A DNA stretch of 64,000 nucleotides from the NCBI RefSeq assembly GCF_008727735.1, contig NZ_CP044227.1, positions 620,001-684,000 on the forward strand, given 5' to 3'. Every line of letters begins with the position of its first letter. Position 1 is the first letter of the stretch. Under the pieces are notes generated by a model. That model was not told the origin of the DNA, searched no databases, and saw only the letters and a list, made by a program, of their open reading frames with translations. Shown here piece after piece: positions 33,295 through 41,369 of the stretch. The position numbers were made by a program, and so were the translations under genes. This stretch comes from Flintibacter sp. KGMB00164 (GTDB taxonomy: Bacteria; Bacillota; Clostridia; Oscillospirales; Oscillospiraceae).

Positions 33295-35364
33295 ATGAAG
33301 AAGGGGATCTTTCGTAAATTCTTGTCCTTGTGTACGGCTGGTGCTCTGACTGCGGGACTGGTAGTAACAGCCTCGGCAGCACCAGACACCATGACCAGAG
33401 GAGAAATGGCGGCGTTGCTGGTAGAAAGTGCCGGCCTGTCCGGTCAGTTGGCAGAGTACCAGGCGAAACCCAGCGCATTTTCTGATGTGGCTGAGAACAG
33501 CACCTATGAGGGGGCTATCAACCTGGTTTATGCAAAGGGCCTGATGAGCGGTACGAGCGGTGATACCTTCTCTCCCAATGCGGCAGCGACCCAGGTAGAA
33601 GCGGCAGCGATCCTGCTGCGGTATGCGGATGTTCCCAATGGCGTCCTGAGTGCCTGGCCTGCCAGCTATAATACTGCGGCATCCAGCACTGGCTTGACTC
33701 AGGGAGTGGAGTACAGCCCGAACAGTGCAGTGAACAAGACTGTGTTCGTTCAGATGATGTCCAATGCTAAGGCCATGGAAGGCAAGCCTTTTATCGGTAT
33801 CAGCTGGAAGAGCAATACGCAGGATTATGCCGCATTTGCCACCGTGATCCGTGCAGCGGGCGGTGTGGCGGTGGAGCTGCCCCAAATCACTTCCTCTGCT
33901 GTGGAGTATGACAGCAGCAACAAGGTGACCAGCGCCTATCTGGAGGAGAGTGGGATGCTTAAGCAGGCCTACGCAGACCAGATCAAGGCAAAGAACTTTG
34001 CCAATACTAATGTGGCTCAGGTCATGGCTGAGGTGGATGGCGTGTTCTTTACCGGCGGCGAGGATATCAGCCCCTCTCTCTTTGCGGAGCCTCAGAAGGA
34101 AGCCAACCACGGGGAAGAGATCAACGCGACCCGGGATATTTCCGACTATACGCTGATGGCTTACTGCATCCAGCAGGACATCCCCTCCTTTGCAGCCTGC
34201 CGTGGTATGCAGATGATGAGCATCGTCTCCGGCGCCGACTTTATCCAGGACATTCCCGACTACTTCGCCGCCCAGGGCGCGGAGTACAATGACCTGCACC
34301 GGATGCCCGCCGATGCTCCCAATCGGGACTATGCCCGCCACGACGTGGATATTATCGACAAGGACTCCCTGCTGTACGACGTGGTAAACGCCGATGTGCT
34401 GAAGAACGTCTCCTCCTGGCACCACCAGGCGGTAAAGAGCGTGGAGGGCACTGGCCTGACCGTCACCGCCAAGACCACGCTGAATGGCGTCGATATCATT
34501 GAGGCCGTGGAGAATAAGGATAAGACCTTCTGCGTAGGCGTGCAGTTCCATCCGGAGAATGACTGCAGCCTGGTGCTCTATCAGGGCAAGGAAGCCCCCT
34601 GCGACTTTGATACCTGCCTGACCTTCTTTGAGAATCTGGTGGCCTATGCCTCTGAGAAGCCGGTCATCGGCATCTCCTGGGGCGGCGATCCGGTGGACTA
34701 CACCGACATTCAGGATATTATCCGTGAGGCGGGCGGCGTAGTGACCCATCTGCCTCAGATCACCCGTTATGAGCAGGCAGTCTCCGCGCTGAAGAGCGTG
34801 GACGGCATCGTGGTTACCGGCGGCGAGGATATCAACCCCGACCTGTACGGCGATGAGCACAGCCCCCTGCTGGAGGATAACACTGAGTACCGGGACATCC
34901 GGGATACCTCTGACTACAATCTGATCCAGGCAGCGGTCCAGACCGACGAACCTATGCTGGCAATTTGCCGCGGAATGCAGATGCTGAATGTGGTGTGCGG
35001 CGGCGGTCTGATCCAGGATCTGCCCACCTATCTGGGCAAGGACGACAGCTATCGCGTCCACCGCAATAAGCCCGATTGGGCCCGTCACGACATTACCGTT
35101 ACCGATACCGACTCTCTGCTGTACTCCATCGTAGGCGGCACGAGCTTGGCTGACGTAGCATCCTGGCACCACCAGGTGGCCAATCCCCAGCGTGTGGGGC
35201 AGGGCCTGACCGTGGTAGCTTACGGACCGGACGAGGTGATTGAGGCTCTGGAGTACCAGGCTAACGACTTCACCCTGGGCGTGCAGTTCCATCCTGAGGC
35301 CGACGCCCTGGACCATGATGCATACATGGACTTCTTTGAGGCGCTCCTGGTCCATGCGGCATAA
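33295..35364 (+). CDS. Secreted SLH protein with two gamma-glutamyl hydrolase (C26) domains
   Basis: A 689-residue protein: signal peptide (about 1-29, MKKGIFRKFLSLCTAGALTA, cut after ASA), one to two S-layer homology repeats (about 30-120), then two class I glutamine-amidotransferase-like domains of the C26/PuuD type. Domain 1 (about 160-450) has GGEDISP, nucleophile Cys302 (ACRGMQM) and His419/Glu421 (VQFHPE). Domain 2 (about 455-685) has GGEDINP, Cys558 (ICRGMQM) and His666/Glu668. Both triads look active. Related PuuD enzymes are cytoplasmic and split gamma-glutamyl-GABA; a surface form may cut gamma-glutamyl peptides or poly-gamma-glutamate, which is inference. The start at 33295 follows AAAGGAG. 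Single gene. Confidence 0.88.
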   Translation: MKKGIFRKFLSLCTAGALTAGLVVTASAAPDTMTRGEMAALLVESAGLSGQLAEYQAKPSAFSDVAENSTYEGAINLVYAKGLMSGTSGDTFSPNAAATQVEAAAILLRYADVPNGVLSAWPASYNTAASSTGLTQGVEYSPNSAVNKTVFVQMMSNAKAMEGKPFIGISWKSNTQDYAAFATVIRAAGGVAVELPQITSSAVEYDSSNKVTSAYLEESGMLKQAYADQIKAKNFANTNVAQVMAEVDGVFFTGGEDISPSLFAEPQKEANHGEEINATRDISDYTLMAYCIQQDIPSFAACRGMQMMSIVSGADFIQDIPDYFAAQGAEYNDLHRMPADAPNRDYARHDVDIIDKDSLLYDVVNADVLKNVSSWHHQAVKSVEGTGLTVTAKTTLNGVDIIEAVENKDKTFCVGVQFHPENDCSLVLYQGKEAPCDFDTCLTFFENLVAYASEKPVIGISWGGDPVDYTDIQDIIREAGGVVTHLPQITRYEQAVSALKSVDGIVVTGGEDINPDLYGDEHSPLLEDNTEYRDIRDTSDYNLIQAAVQTDEPMLAICRGMQMLNVVCGGGLIQDLPTYLGKDDSYRVHRNKPDWARHDITVTDTDSLLYSIVGGTSLADVASWHHQVANPQRVGQGLTVVAYGPDEVIEALEYQANDFTLGVQFHPEADALDHDAYMDFFEALLVHAA

Positions 35365-35377
35365 CTTCTATCCATAG

Positions 35378-35415
35378 AAAAAGGAAGGTCCCGAGTATTC
35401 GGGACCTTCCTTTTT
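35378..35415 (+). terminator. Terminator of the C26 gene
   Basis: A 17-bp stem AAAAAGGAAGGTCCCGA with its complement around a GTAT loop, ending in TTTTT. Confidence 0.9.
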
Positions 35416-35425
35416 GCCAATAAAA

Positions 35426-35454
35426 ACGCCCCGCTTCTTGGAGAAGCGGGGCGT
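35426..35454 (-). terminator. Terminator of the hbd-bcd-etfBA operon
   Basis: ACGCCCCGCTTCT/AGAAGCGGGGCGT stem; on the minus strand it ends in TTTTT. Confidence 0.88.
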
Positions 35455-35467
35455 AGAACGTTTACTC

Positions 35468-36607
35468 TTACTGAGCAGCCTTAGCAGCCTTGATAGCCTC
35501 GATCAGCATGGGGGTAACCTTGAACAGGTCGCCGCAGATGCCGTAGTCAGCGATCTCAAAGATGGGGGCGTTCTCGTTCTTGTTCACAGCGATGATGCAC
35601 TCGGAATCCTGCATGCCAGCCTTGTGCTGGATGGCGCCGGAGATGCCCAGAGCAACATAGATCTTGGGGTGAACGGTCTTGCCGGTCTGACCAACCTGGT
35701 GGTCAGCGGACAGCCAGCCGGAGTCGATGGTGGCACGGGAGCCGCCCACGACGCCGCCGAGAACCTCAGCCAGCTCCTCAGCCAGCTTGATGCCGCCCTC
35801 GACGTCCTTGGAGATACCACGGCCCACGGAGACGACCACGTCAGCGCCGATCAGGTCGACCAGCTTCTTAGCGGCCTTGACAACCTCGATGACCTGAGTC
35901 TGCATATCAGCCTCAGTCAGGGAGAAGTTGGGCTTAATCAGCTCGCAGGCGTCAGCCTTGGCCTGATCGAAGGGAGCCTTCTTCATAACGCCGGGACGCA
36001 CGGTAGCCATAGCGGGACGGAAACGGGGGCAGATGATGGAAGCCATCAGGTGGCCGCCGAAAGCAGGACGGGTCATCTTCAGGTCGCGGGACACGTCGTG
36101 CTTCTCACCCAGCACCATAGCGGTGTTCAGACCGTCGATCTTCTCGGCGGGCAGAGTGGAGGCCTCACGCAGGAAGTCCTTGTAGATGCCCATATCCACG
36201 TCCAGGTGAGTACAGTCGGCGCACAGACCGGTGTGCAGACGAGCGGCGCAGCGGGGGCCCAGATCGCGGCCGATGTTGGTGGCGCCGATCAGCATCATCT
36301 CAGGCTTGTACTCCTCGATCACGTCGCAGATGACCTTGGTGTAGCCGTCGGTGGTGTAGTTCTCCAGCAGGGGGTGGTCGCAGACGTACACGCCGTCAGC
36401 ACCGTAGCCGCCCAGCTCCTTGGCAATGCCCTCGATGTTGTGGCCCAGCAGAATGCCGTACAGCTTGGTGCCCAGCTCGTCAGCCAGCTTGCGGCCCTCG
36501 GAAATCAGCTCAAAGGAGGTAGGCATCATGGTGCCCTGACGCTGCTCGCAGAATACCCACACGCCGCCGTTGAAGGCAGCGATATCAGCACTGTTGAAAG
36601 TAGACAT
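35468..36607 (-). CDS. etfA: Electron transfer flavoprotein alpha subunit
   Basis: A 379-residue EtfA. N-terminal domain (about residues 15-220) and the FAD-binding C-terminal domain (about 245-375) with VSVGRGISKDVEGGIKLAEEL, GGVVGGSRATIDSGWL and the signature LGISGAIQHKAGMQDSECIIAVNKN. With EtfB it carries electrons for butyryl-CoA dehydrogenase; in anaerobes the Bcd/EtfAB complex bifurcates electrons from NADH to crotonyl-CoA and ferredoxin. The N-terminal domain is longer than in many EtfA proteins, as is common for bifurcating forms. The ATG at 36607 follows AGGGAG. Last gene of the operon. Confidence 0.94.
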   Translation of the reverse strand: MSTFNSADIAAFNGGVWVFCEQRQGTMMPTSFELISEGRKLADELGTKLYGILLGHNIEGIAKELGGYGADGVYVCDHPLLENYTTDGYTKVICDVIEEYKPEMMLIGATNIGRDLGPRCAARLHTGLCADCTHLDVDMGIYKDFLREASTLPAEKIDGLNTAMVLGEKHDVSRDLKMTRPAFGGHLMASIICPRFRPAMATVRPGVMKKAPFDQAKADACELIKPNFSLTEADMQTQVIEVVKAAKKLVDLIGADVVVSVGRGISKDVEGGIKLAEELAEVLGGVVGGSRATIDSGWLSADHQVGQTGKTVHPKIYVALGISGAIQHKAGMQDSECIIAVNKNENAPIFEIADYGICGDLFKVTPMLIEAIKAAKAAQ

Positions 36608-36628
36608 ATTCTTCAATTCTCCCTTCTA

Positions 36629-37429
36629 TCAGATCAAATGCTTGCCAGCCAGGATGCCGGCCAGCTTCTCACAGGTCGCCTTGTCGGCGCCCTCCAGCAT
36701 CATGCCGGCGCCCTTCTGAGGAGGAGTGAAGGAGGTCAGGATGTTGGTGGGAGAACCCTTCAGGCCGATGGTAGCGGGATCGATCAGGGGATCGTCCTTC
36801 AGAGCGTTGTAGTCCAGGACCTCGTAGGGCTTCTCATAGCACTCGAAGATGCCGCCCACGCTCATGTAACGGGGCTCGTTGAGCTCCTTGATGCAGGTGA
36901 TCAGGCAGGGGGTGTTGACCTTGATGGTCATGTAGCCGTCTTCCAGCATACGCTTGATGGTGAGGGTCTTGCCCTCCTTGGTGATCTCAGCAGCGTAGGA
37001 AACCTGGGGGATGCCCAGCTTCTCAGCGATCTGGGGACCAACCTGAGCGGTGTCGCCGTCGATAGCCTGACGGCCGCAGAACACCACGTCGTCCTCGTCC
37101 AGGCCGATCTTGTTGATAGCAGCGGCCAGGATCTGAGAGGTAGCATAAGTATCGGAACCGCCGAACTCACGGCCGGAAACCAGAACAGCACGGTCCACGC
37201 CGCGAGCCATAACCTCACGCAGCATGCCCTCGGCAGGAGGAGGACCCATGGAGACGACAACGACCTCGGCGCCGGTCTGCTCCTTCAGGACCAGAGCGGC
37301 CTCGACGGCGTTCAGGTCGTCGGGGTTGGTGATGGTCGCCATGGAGGCGCGGTTCAGAGTACCATCGGGATTCACGGCCACCTTACCGGAGGTATCGGGG
37401 ACCTGCTTAACACAAACAATGATTTTCAT
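36629..37429 (-). CDS. etfB: Electron transfer flavoprotein beta subunit
   Basis: A 266-residue EtfB (MKIIVCVKQVPDTSGKV start; GRQAIDGDTAQVGPQIAEKLG in the nucleotide-binding region; C-terminal arm after about 200). In bifurcating complexes this subunit holds the NADH-facing flavin. The second of two in-frame ATGs is chosen because it lies 9 bases from GGAGG, whereas the first is only 3 bases away. It sits 21 bases before etfA and 18 bases after bcd. Confidence 0.94.
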   Translation of the reverse strand: MKIIVCVKQVPDTSGKVAVNPDGTLNRASMATITNPDDLNAVEAALVLKEQTGAEVVVVSMGPPPAEGMLREVMARGVDRAVLVSGREFGGSDTYATSQILAAAINKIGLDEDDVVFCGRQAIDGDTAQVGPQIAEKLGIPQVSYAAEITKEGKTLTIKRMLEDGYMTIKVNTPCLITCIKELNEPRYMSVGGIFECYEKPYEVLDYNALKDDPLIDPATIGLKGSPTNILTSFTPPQKGAGMMLEGADKATCEKLAGILAGKHLI

Positions 37430-37447
37430 TTCCATCTGCCTCCTATC

Positions 37448-38590
37448 TTATTTCACACCCATCGCACGGGAAATGACCATGCGCTGGACCTCGGAAGTAC
37501 CCTCATAGATCTCGGTGATCTTGGCGTCACGCATCATGCGCTCCACGGGATACTCACGGGTGTAGCCGTAACCACCGAACAGCTGAACAGCGCGGCGGGT
37601 CACATCGGAAGCGGCCTCGGCGGCAAACAGCTTAGCCATGGCGGCGTCCACGGAGTAAGGCTCGTGGTTCTCCTTCTTGCAGGCAGCGGCGTACACCAGG
37701 TACTGAGCAGCCTTCATGCGGGTGTGCATGTCAGCCAGCTGGAACTGGGTGTTCTGGAACTGAGACAGACGCTTCTTAAACTGGATACGCTCCTGGGTGT
37801 ACTTGACGGCCTCGTCAATGGCACCCTCGCCCAGACCCAGAGCCTGAGCAGCGATGCCGATACGGCCGCCGTCCAGAGTCTGCATGGCGATCTTGAAGCC
37901 CTGGCCTTCCTTGCCCAGCAGGTTCTCCTTGGGAACGATGCAGTCCTCAAAGATCAGGTCGCAGGTGGAAGAACCGCGGATACCCATCTTCTTCTCCTTC
38001 TTACCAACGGAGAAGCCGGGGAAGGAGCTCTCCACGATGAAAGCGGAGATGCCGTGGTTGCCGGCCTTGGGGTCGGTCATAGCGAAGACGACCATGGTGC
38101 TGGCCACAGTGCCGTTGGTGATGAAGCACTTGGAGCCGTTGAGCACATAGTGGTCACCCTCCAGAACAGCGGTGGTCTGCTGGCCGGAGGCGTCGGTGCC
38201 GGCGTTGGGCTCGGTCAGGCCGAAAGCGCCGATCTTCTTGCCGCTGAGCAGGTCGGGCAGATACTTCATCTTCTGCTCCTCGGTGCCGTGCTCATAGATG
38301 GGGGCGCAGCACAGAGAGGTGTGGGCAGACACGATAACACCAGTGGTGCCGCAGACCTTGGACAGCTCCTCAACGCACATAGCGTAGGACAGCACATCGC
38401 CGCCGGCGCCGCCGTACTTCTTGGGGAAGTAGATGCCCATCATGCCCAGCTTGCCCATCTTCTCGACGGTCTCCATGGGGAAGCGCTCTTCCTCATCGAG
38501 CTCCTCGGCTAGGGGCTTGACCTCGTTCTCCGCAAACTCACGGTACATCTTGCGGACCATCTCTTGCTCTCTAGTCAGATGAAAATCCAT
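37448..38590 (-). CDS. bcd: Butyryl-CoA dehydrogenase
   Basis: A 380-residue acyl-CoA dehydrogenase: helical N-terminal domain, central beta domain (FGLTEPNAGTDASGQQT and CFITNG), and C-terminal helical domain with the catalytic base Glu363 (IYEGTSEVQR). Adjacent etfBA and hbd place it as the short-chain enzyme that reduces crotonyl-CoA to butyryl-CoA. GGAGG precedes the start by 7 bases. Codon use is highly biased, consistent with strong expression of a main fermentation enzyme. Confidence 0.95.
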   Translation of the reverse strand: MDFHLTREQEMVRKMYREFAENEVKPLAEELDEEERFPMETVEKMGKLGMMGIYFPKKYGGAGGDVLSYAMCVEELSKVCGTTGVIVSAHTSLCCAPIYEHGTEEQKMKYLPDLLSGKKIGAFGLTEPNAGTDASGQQTTAVLEGDHYVLNGSKCFITNGTVASTMVVFAMTDPKAGNHGISAFIVESSFPGFSVGKKEKKMGIRGSSTCDLIFEDCIVPKENLLGKEGQGFKIAMQTLDGGRIGIAAQALGLGEGAIDEAVKYTQERIQFKKRLSQFQNTQFQLADMHTRMKAAQYLVYAAACKKENHEPYSVDAAMAKLFAAEAASDVTRRAVQLFGGYGYTREYPVERMMRDAKITEIYEGTSEVQRMVISRAMGVK

Positions 38591-38613
38591 TTTCCAGTCC
38601 TCCTAAAACTTTT

Positions 38614-39450
38614 TTACTTGGAATAATCGTAGAAGCCCTTGCCGGATTTGACGCCCAGCAGACCACCGCGGACCATCTTCTTCAGCAGCAGGGCAGGACG
38701 ATACTTAGAATCGCCTGTCTCATCGTACAGGGTGTTCATAATGGCCAGGCAGATATCCAGGCCGATGAAGTCGCCCAGGGCCAGAGGACCCATGGGGTGG
38801 TTGGCGCCCAGGCGCATAGCCTTGTCGATATCCTCGACGGAGGCGGTGCCGGACTCAACCAGGCCGATGGCGTCGTTGATCATGGGGATCAGCAGCTTGT
38901 TGACCACGAAGCCGGGGCCTTCTGCCACCTCAACGGGCTCCTTGCCGATATCCTGAGCCAGCTTGTACACGAAGTCGAAGGTCTCCTGGGGAGTGTTCAC
39001 GCCGCGGATGACCTCGATGAGCTTCATGCTGGGCACGGGGTTGAAGAAGTGCATACCGATGAGGGGGTGCTTCAGACCATTGCCCATCTCAGTGATAGAC
39101 AAAGAGGAGGTGTTGGAAGCAAACACGGTCTCCGGCTTGCACAGCTCGTCCAGGCGATGGAACAGCTCCTTCTTGGGACCCATCTCCTCGGCGATGCACT
39201 CGATCACCAGATCAGCATCAGCAGCGGCGGACTCTTCCTCGACCAGCACATTGGCCATGAGAGCGTCCTTGGTGCCCTGAGACATTTTGCCCTTGGCGAC
39301 CCGCTTTTGCAGAGAAGCGTCCAGCTGTTCCTTATGGCGCTGGGCGGAGGCGATGCTGCTGGCGTACATCAGGGCAGTATGCCCGTTTGCGGCAAAGACC
39401 TGGGCAATACCACGACCCATGGTGCCGGCGCCGAAAATTGCAACCTTCAT
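38614..39450 (-). CDS. hbd: 3-hydroxybutyryl-CoA dehydrogenase
   Basis: A 278-residue NAD(P)-dependent dehydrogenase. Rossmann motif [14 protein letters not shown] at the N-terminus, catalytic His in the [17 protein letters not shown] stretch, and a helical C-terminal domain (about 185-278). It reduces acetoacetyl-CoA to 3-hydroxybutyryl-CoA. First gene of the operon, with AGGAGG before the ATG. Thiolase and crotonase genes that usually accompany it are not present here. A Rex-like operator lies 70 bases upstream. Confidence 0.95.
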   Translation of the reverse strand: MKVAIFGAGTMGRGIAQVFAANGHTALMYASSIASAQRHKEQLDASLQKRVAKGKMSQGTKDALMANVLVEEESAAADADLVIECIAEEMGPKKELFHRLDELCKPETVFASNTSSLSITEMGNGLKHPLIGMHFFNPVPSMKLIEVIRGVNTPQETFDFVYKLAQDIGKEPVEVAEGPGFVVNKLLIPMINDAIGLVESGTASVEDIDKAMRLGANHPMGPLALGDFIGLDICLAIMNTLYDETGDSKYRPALLLKKMVRGGLLGVKSGKGFYDYSK

Positions 39451-39519
39451 AGTGTTTCCTCCTAAAAAGTTGATTTCTAACGGTCAAATCTAAAACAATT
39501 TGACGGGTTCTAAACAGTT

Positions 39520-39537
39520 TTGTTAGAAAATTAACAA
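39520..39537. promoter_or_regulatory. Rex-type operator upstream of hbd
   Basis: TTGTTAGAAAATTAACAA differs from the clostridial Rex consensus TTGTTAANNNNTTAACAA at one base. Rex is an NADH/NAD+-sensing repressor that controls butyrate genes in related bacteria. Confidence 0.7.
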
Positions 39538-39823
39538 ACCAAGACCAGAAAAAGCGCAACACAGGAAAAATACCTGTTGTTGCGAAGGCCGGAAAAGGCA
39601 TAACTGTTTATGTACCTTACAAATTATATCGTTTTTTCAGGGCGGAAGCAAGGGGGAAGCTACCTGGCAAAATACACAGTTTTTACACTGGAATTTTGAT
39701 AAAAATGTTAAAATCACAGAGAGCTCACAGAGGCAGCGGAAAGGATGGGAAATGGGATGAAAAAATGGAATTTCTCAATGAAGAAGATGGAATAGAAGGG
39801 GGGATTTGGAGGGGAGAAAAAGG

Positions 39824-39849
39824 GCGCGGCGGAACCAAGTCCGCCGCGC
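39824..39849 (-). terminator. Terminator of the BlaI/M56/sensor operon
   Basis: GCGCGGCGGA/TCCGCCGCGC stem; on the minus strand followed by CCTTTTTC. Confidence 0.8.
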
Positions 39850-39881
39850 GTGAGAGGGAAGAACGAGATGAGGAAAAAGGC

Positions 39882-41354
39882 TTATTTCTCTGCCTGGTCA
39901 ACGGCCAGGTGGACGATTTCATATGCCGACATGTTCTCATGATAGGAAGAAGGCTCCCCCAGCACCGATGAGAAAGAACCATCTTCATTTCGAAGCAGGA
40001 CCAGATACTGAATGCGGGGCGATGCCCACTCTCCGGAACGGTATCTGGAAAAGCTTACGGTGTAAGCAGAGCCGATGCCTTCGGGAAGATGGCAGGATCC
40101 ATTATAGCTCACCGATTCCAAACGCAGGTCTCCTTCTTGAGGCACTTCGGGCTGGTCTACGGCAAAATAGTAGGTTTGTCCCTGGTATTTCTGGCTGTAA
40201 TATTGGTGGGCCAGTGTATAGAACTCCTGGGAATCGATCCCGGAGATCAGGGTAACCAGACTTTCGATGTATTCTGTGACCTCTTCCAGAGAGCCTGTGG
40301 TATAGTCATAGACCTCCAAGGAGTTCTCGTCCCTGTCATAGATGAGGCAGGCGGAAAAGCAGAGAGACTCATCTGTGTCCGCCTGGGCCAGTACTGTGTA
40401 GGCGGTCTGGGTGTCTTTCAGTTCCACGGATGTCAGCTCAGTCTGTGTCAGAGACTGGATGGACCAAAGAGCAGAGGTATTGTTGGCATTCAGCGGGTTG
40501 TTGTCTTGACGGGTAAAGGTTTCTAACCAATTGCGGACCTGCCAGGGAACCGGGATGGGGAGGGCGTCCTCCGGTGCAGGGTAAAAGGTCTCGTTGTGGT
40601 CGGGTACCCACTGAGGTCCGTCTCCGTTGATGACCGCGTTGTCAGTCTGTGCAAAGATATCTACGCCGCCGGGAGCCATAAGGGCCTTGTACTCCTGCCA
40701 GTAGGCCTCATAATCCTTCCGTGCTTGAGAGTCCTCCTCTCGCACGTCCCCCTCCACCGGCCAGACCCAGGTGAAGTCAGTTCCGTCATAGCGGATGAGG
40801 CCAGCTTCTCCATACGTAAGCCCCAGGTGGATACTGTTGGCCACATAGAGAAGGTAGCTTTCTCCGTCTTTATTAAAAGTTACCACATGGGGTTGGCTTC
40901 CGGTGCATATGGTAGCGAAGACCGGAGCGGTCAGCTGGCCGGTCCGCTGGTCTTGTACGCCCAAGGCGAGCAGTGATTCGGAACGGTCGGTTTGTACACA
41001 AACCGCTCCCAGGGCAACATTTCCGTCATCACCGGGGGTGAAAGCCATTAGTTCCACAGAAGTGGGTTGAATAACGCCAGAGGGAAAAAGGGTTTGAGCA
41101 GCTTCAGCCAGATCATCCTTCAGAGCCATCTGGTCCACCCGACCGGAGGCAACGTTGGAGACAAAGGTGGTTCCCTCCTGACAGGATACCAGCGAGCCGC
41201 ACAAAACAATGACCAAAGCAGCCAGAGCCAGTACCAGTGCCGGCGGGCGCTTCTTTTTCCACTGGAAGATGTTACGGATGCGGTCCTCTGTCTCCCGAGC
41301 TGAGCCGGACAGCCGGGTAGTTAGTGGAGAACAAGGCATACGGGGCTTTTCCAT
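39882..41354 (-). CDS. BlaR1-type sensor-like membrane protein, paralog 3
   Basis: A 490-residue protein. N-terminus: a cytoplasmic segment with TTRLSGSARETEDRIRNIFQWKKKRPP, one hydrophobic helix (about residues 38-58) ending in LVSCQ, then a large outer domain. The helix end LVSC also fits a lipobox. The N-terminal segment matches the region before the last membrane helix of BlaR1/M56 receptors. The outer domain differs from paralogs 1 and 2 in its first half, but shares their C-terminal module (GDLRLESVSYNG ... LRNEDGSFSSVLGEP). The ATG at 41354 follows AGGAGG. Last gene of the operon. Function unknown. Confidence 0.75.
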   Translation of the reverse strand: MEKPRMPCSPLTTRLSGSARETEDRIRNIFQWKKKRPPALVLALAALVIVLCGSLVSCQEGTTFVSNVASGRVDQMALKDDLAEAAQTLFPSGVIQPTSVELMAFTPGDDGNVALGAVCVQTDRSESLLALGVQDQRTGQLTAPVFATICTGSQPHVVTFNKDGESYLLYVANSIHLGLTYGEAGLIRYDGTDFTWVWPVEGDVREEDSQARKDYEAYWQEYKALMAPGGVDIFAQTDNAVINGDGPQWVPDHNETFYPAPEDALPIPVPWQVRNWLETFTRQDNNPLNANNTSALWSIQSLTQTELTSVELKDTQTAYTVLAQADTDESLCFSACLIYDRDENSLEVYDYTTGSLEEVTEYIESLVTLISGIDSQEFYTLAHQYYSQKYQGQTYYFAVDQPEVPQEGDLRLESVSYNGSCHLPEGIGSAYTVSFSRYRSGEWASPRIQYLVLLRNEDGSFSSVLGEPSSYHENMSAYEIVHLAVDQAEK

Positions 41355-41369
41355 AAACAAAACCTCCTG

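Larger units (their letters stand above)
39451..39881. other. Regulatory region upstream of hbd
   Basis: About 430 bases without a convincing gene. It holds a Rex-like operator, an inverted repeat GTCAAAT-N8-ATTTGAC (39483-39504), and the terminator of the upstream sensor operon. A short open frame around 39696-39971 on the plus strand is low-complexity and lacks support. I could not fix the hbd -10/-35 boxes. Confidence 0.5.

Noticed and set aside
33151..35355. A 734-codon minus-strand frame opposite the tandem C26 gene
   Set aside because: Antisense of a well-supported gene with two catalytic triads; the composition is typical of a shadow frame.
35414..38512. A 1032-codon open frame on the plus strand opposite etfA, etfB and bcd
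   Set aside because: It is a shadow of highly biased codons on the other strand: low-complexity Gly/Leu/His/Val sequence, no ribosome site and no known domain, while the minus-strand genes are certain.
39696..39971. Small plus-strand frame upstream of hbd
   Set aside because: Lys/Glu/Gly/Arg-rich, no good ribosome site, and it spans a terminator hairpin.
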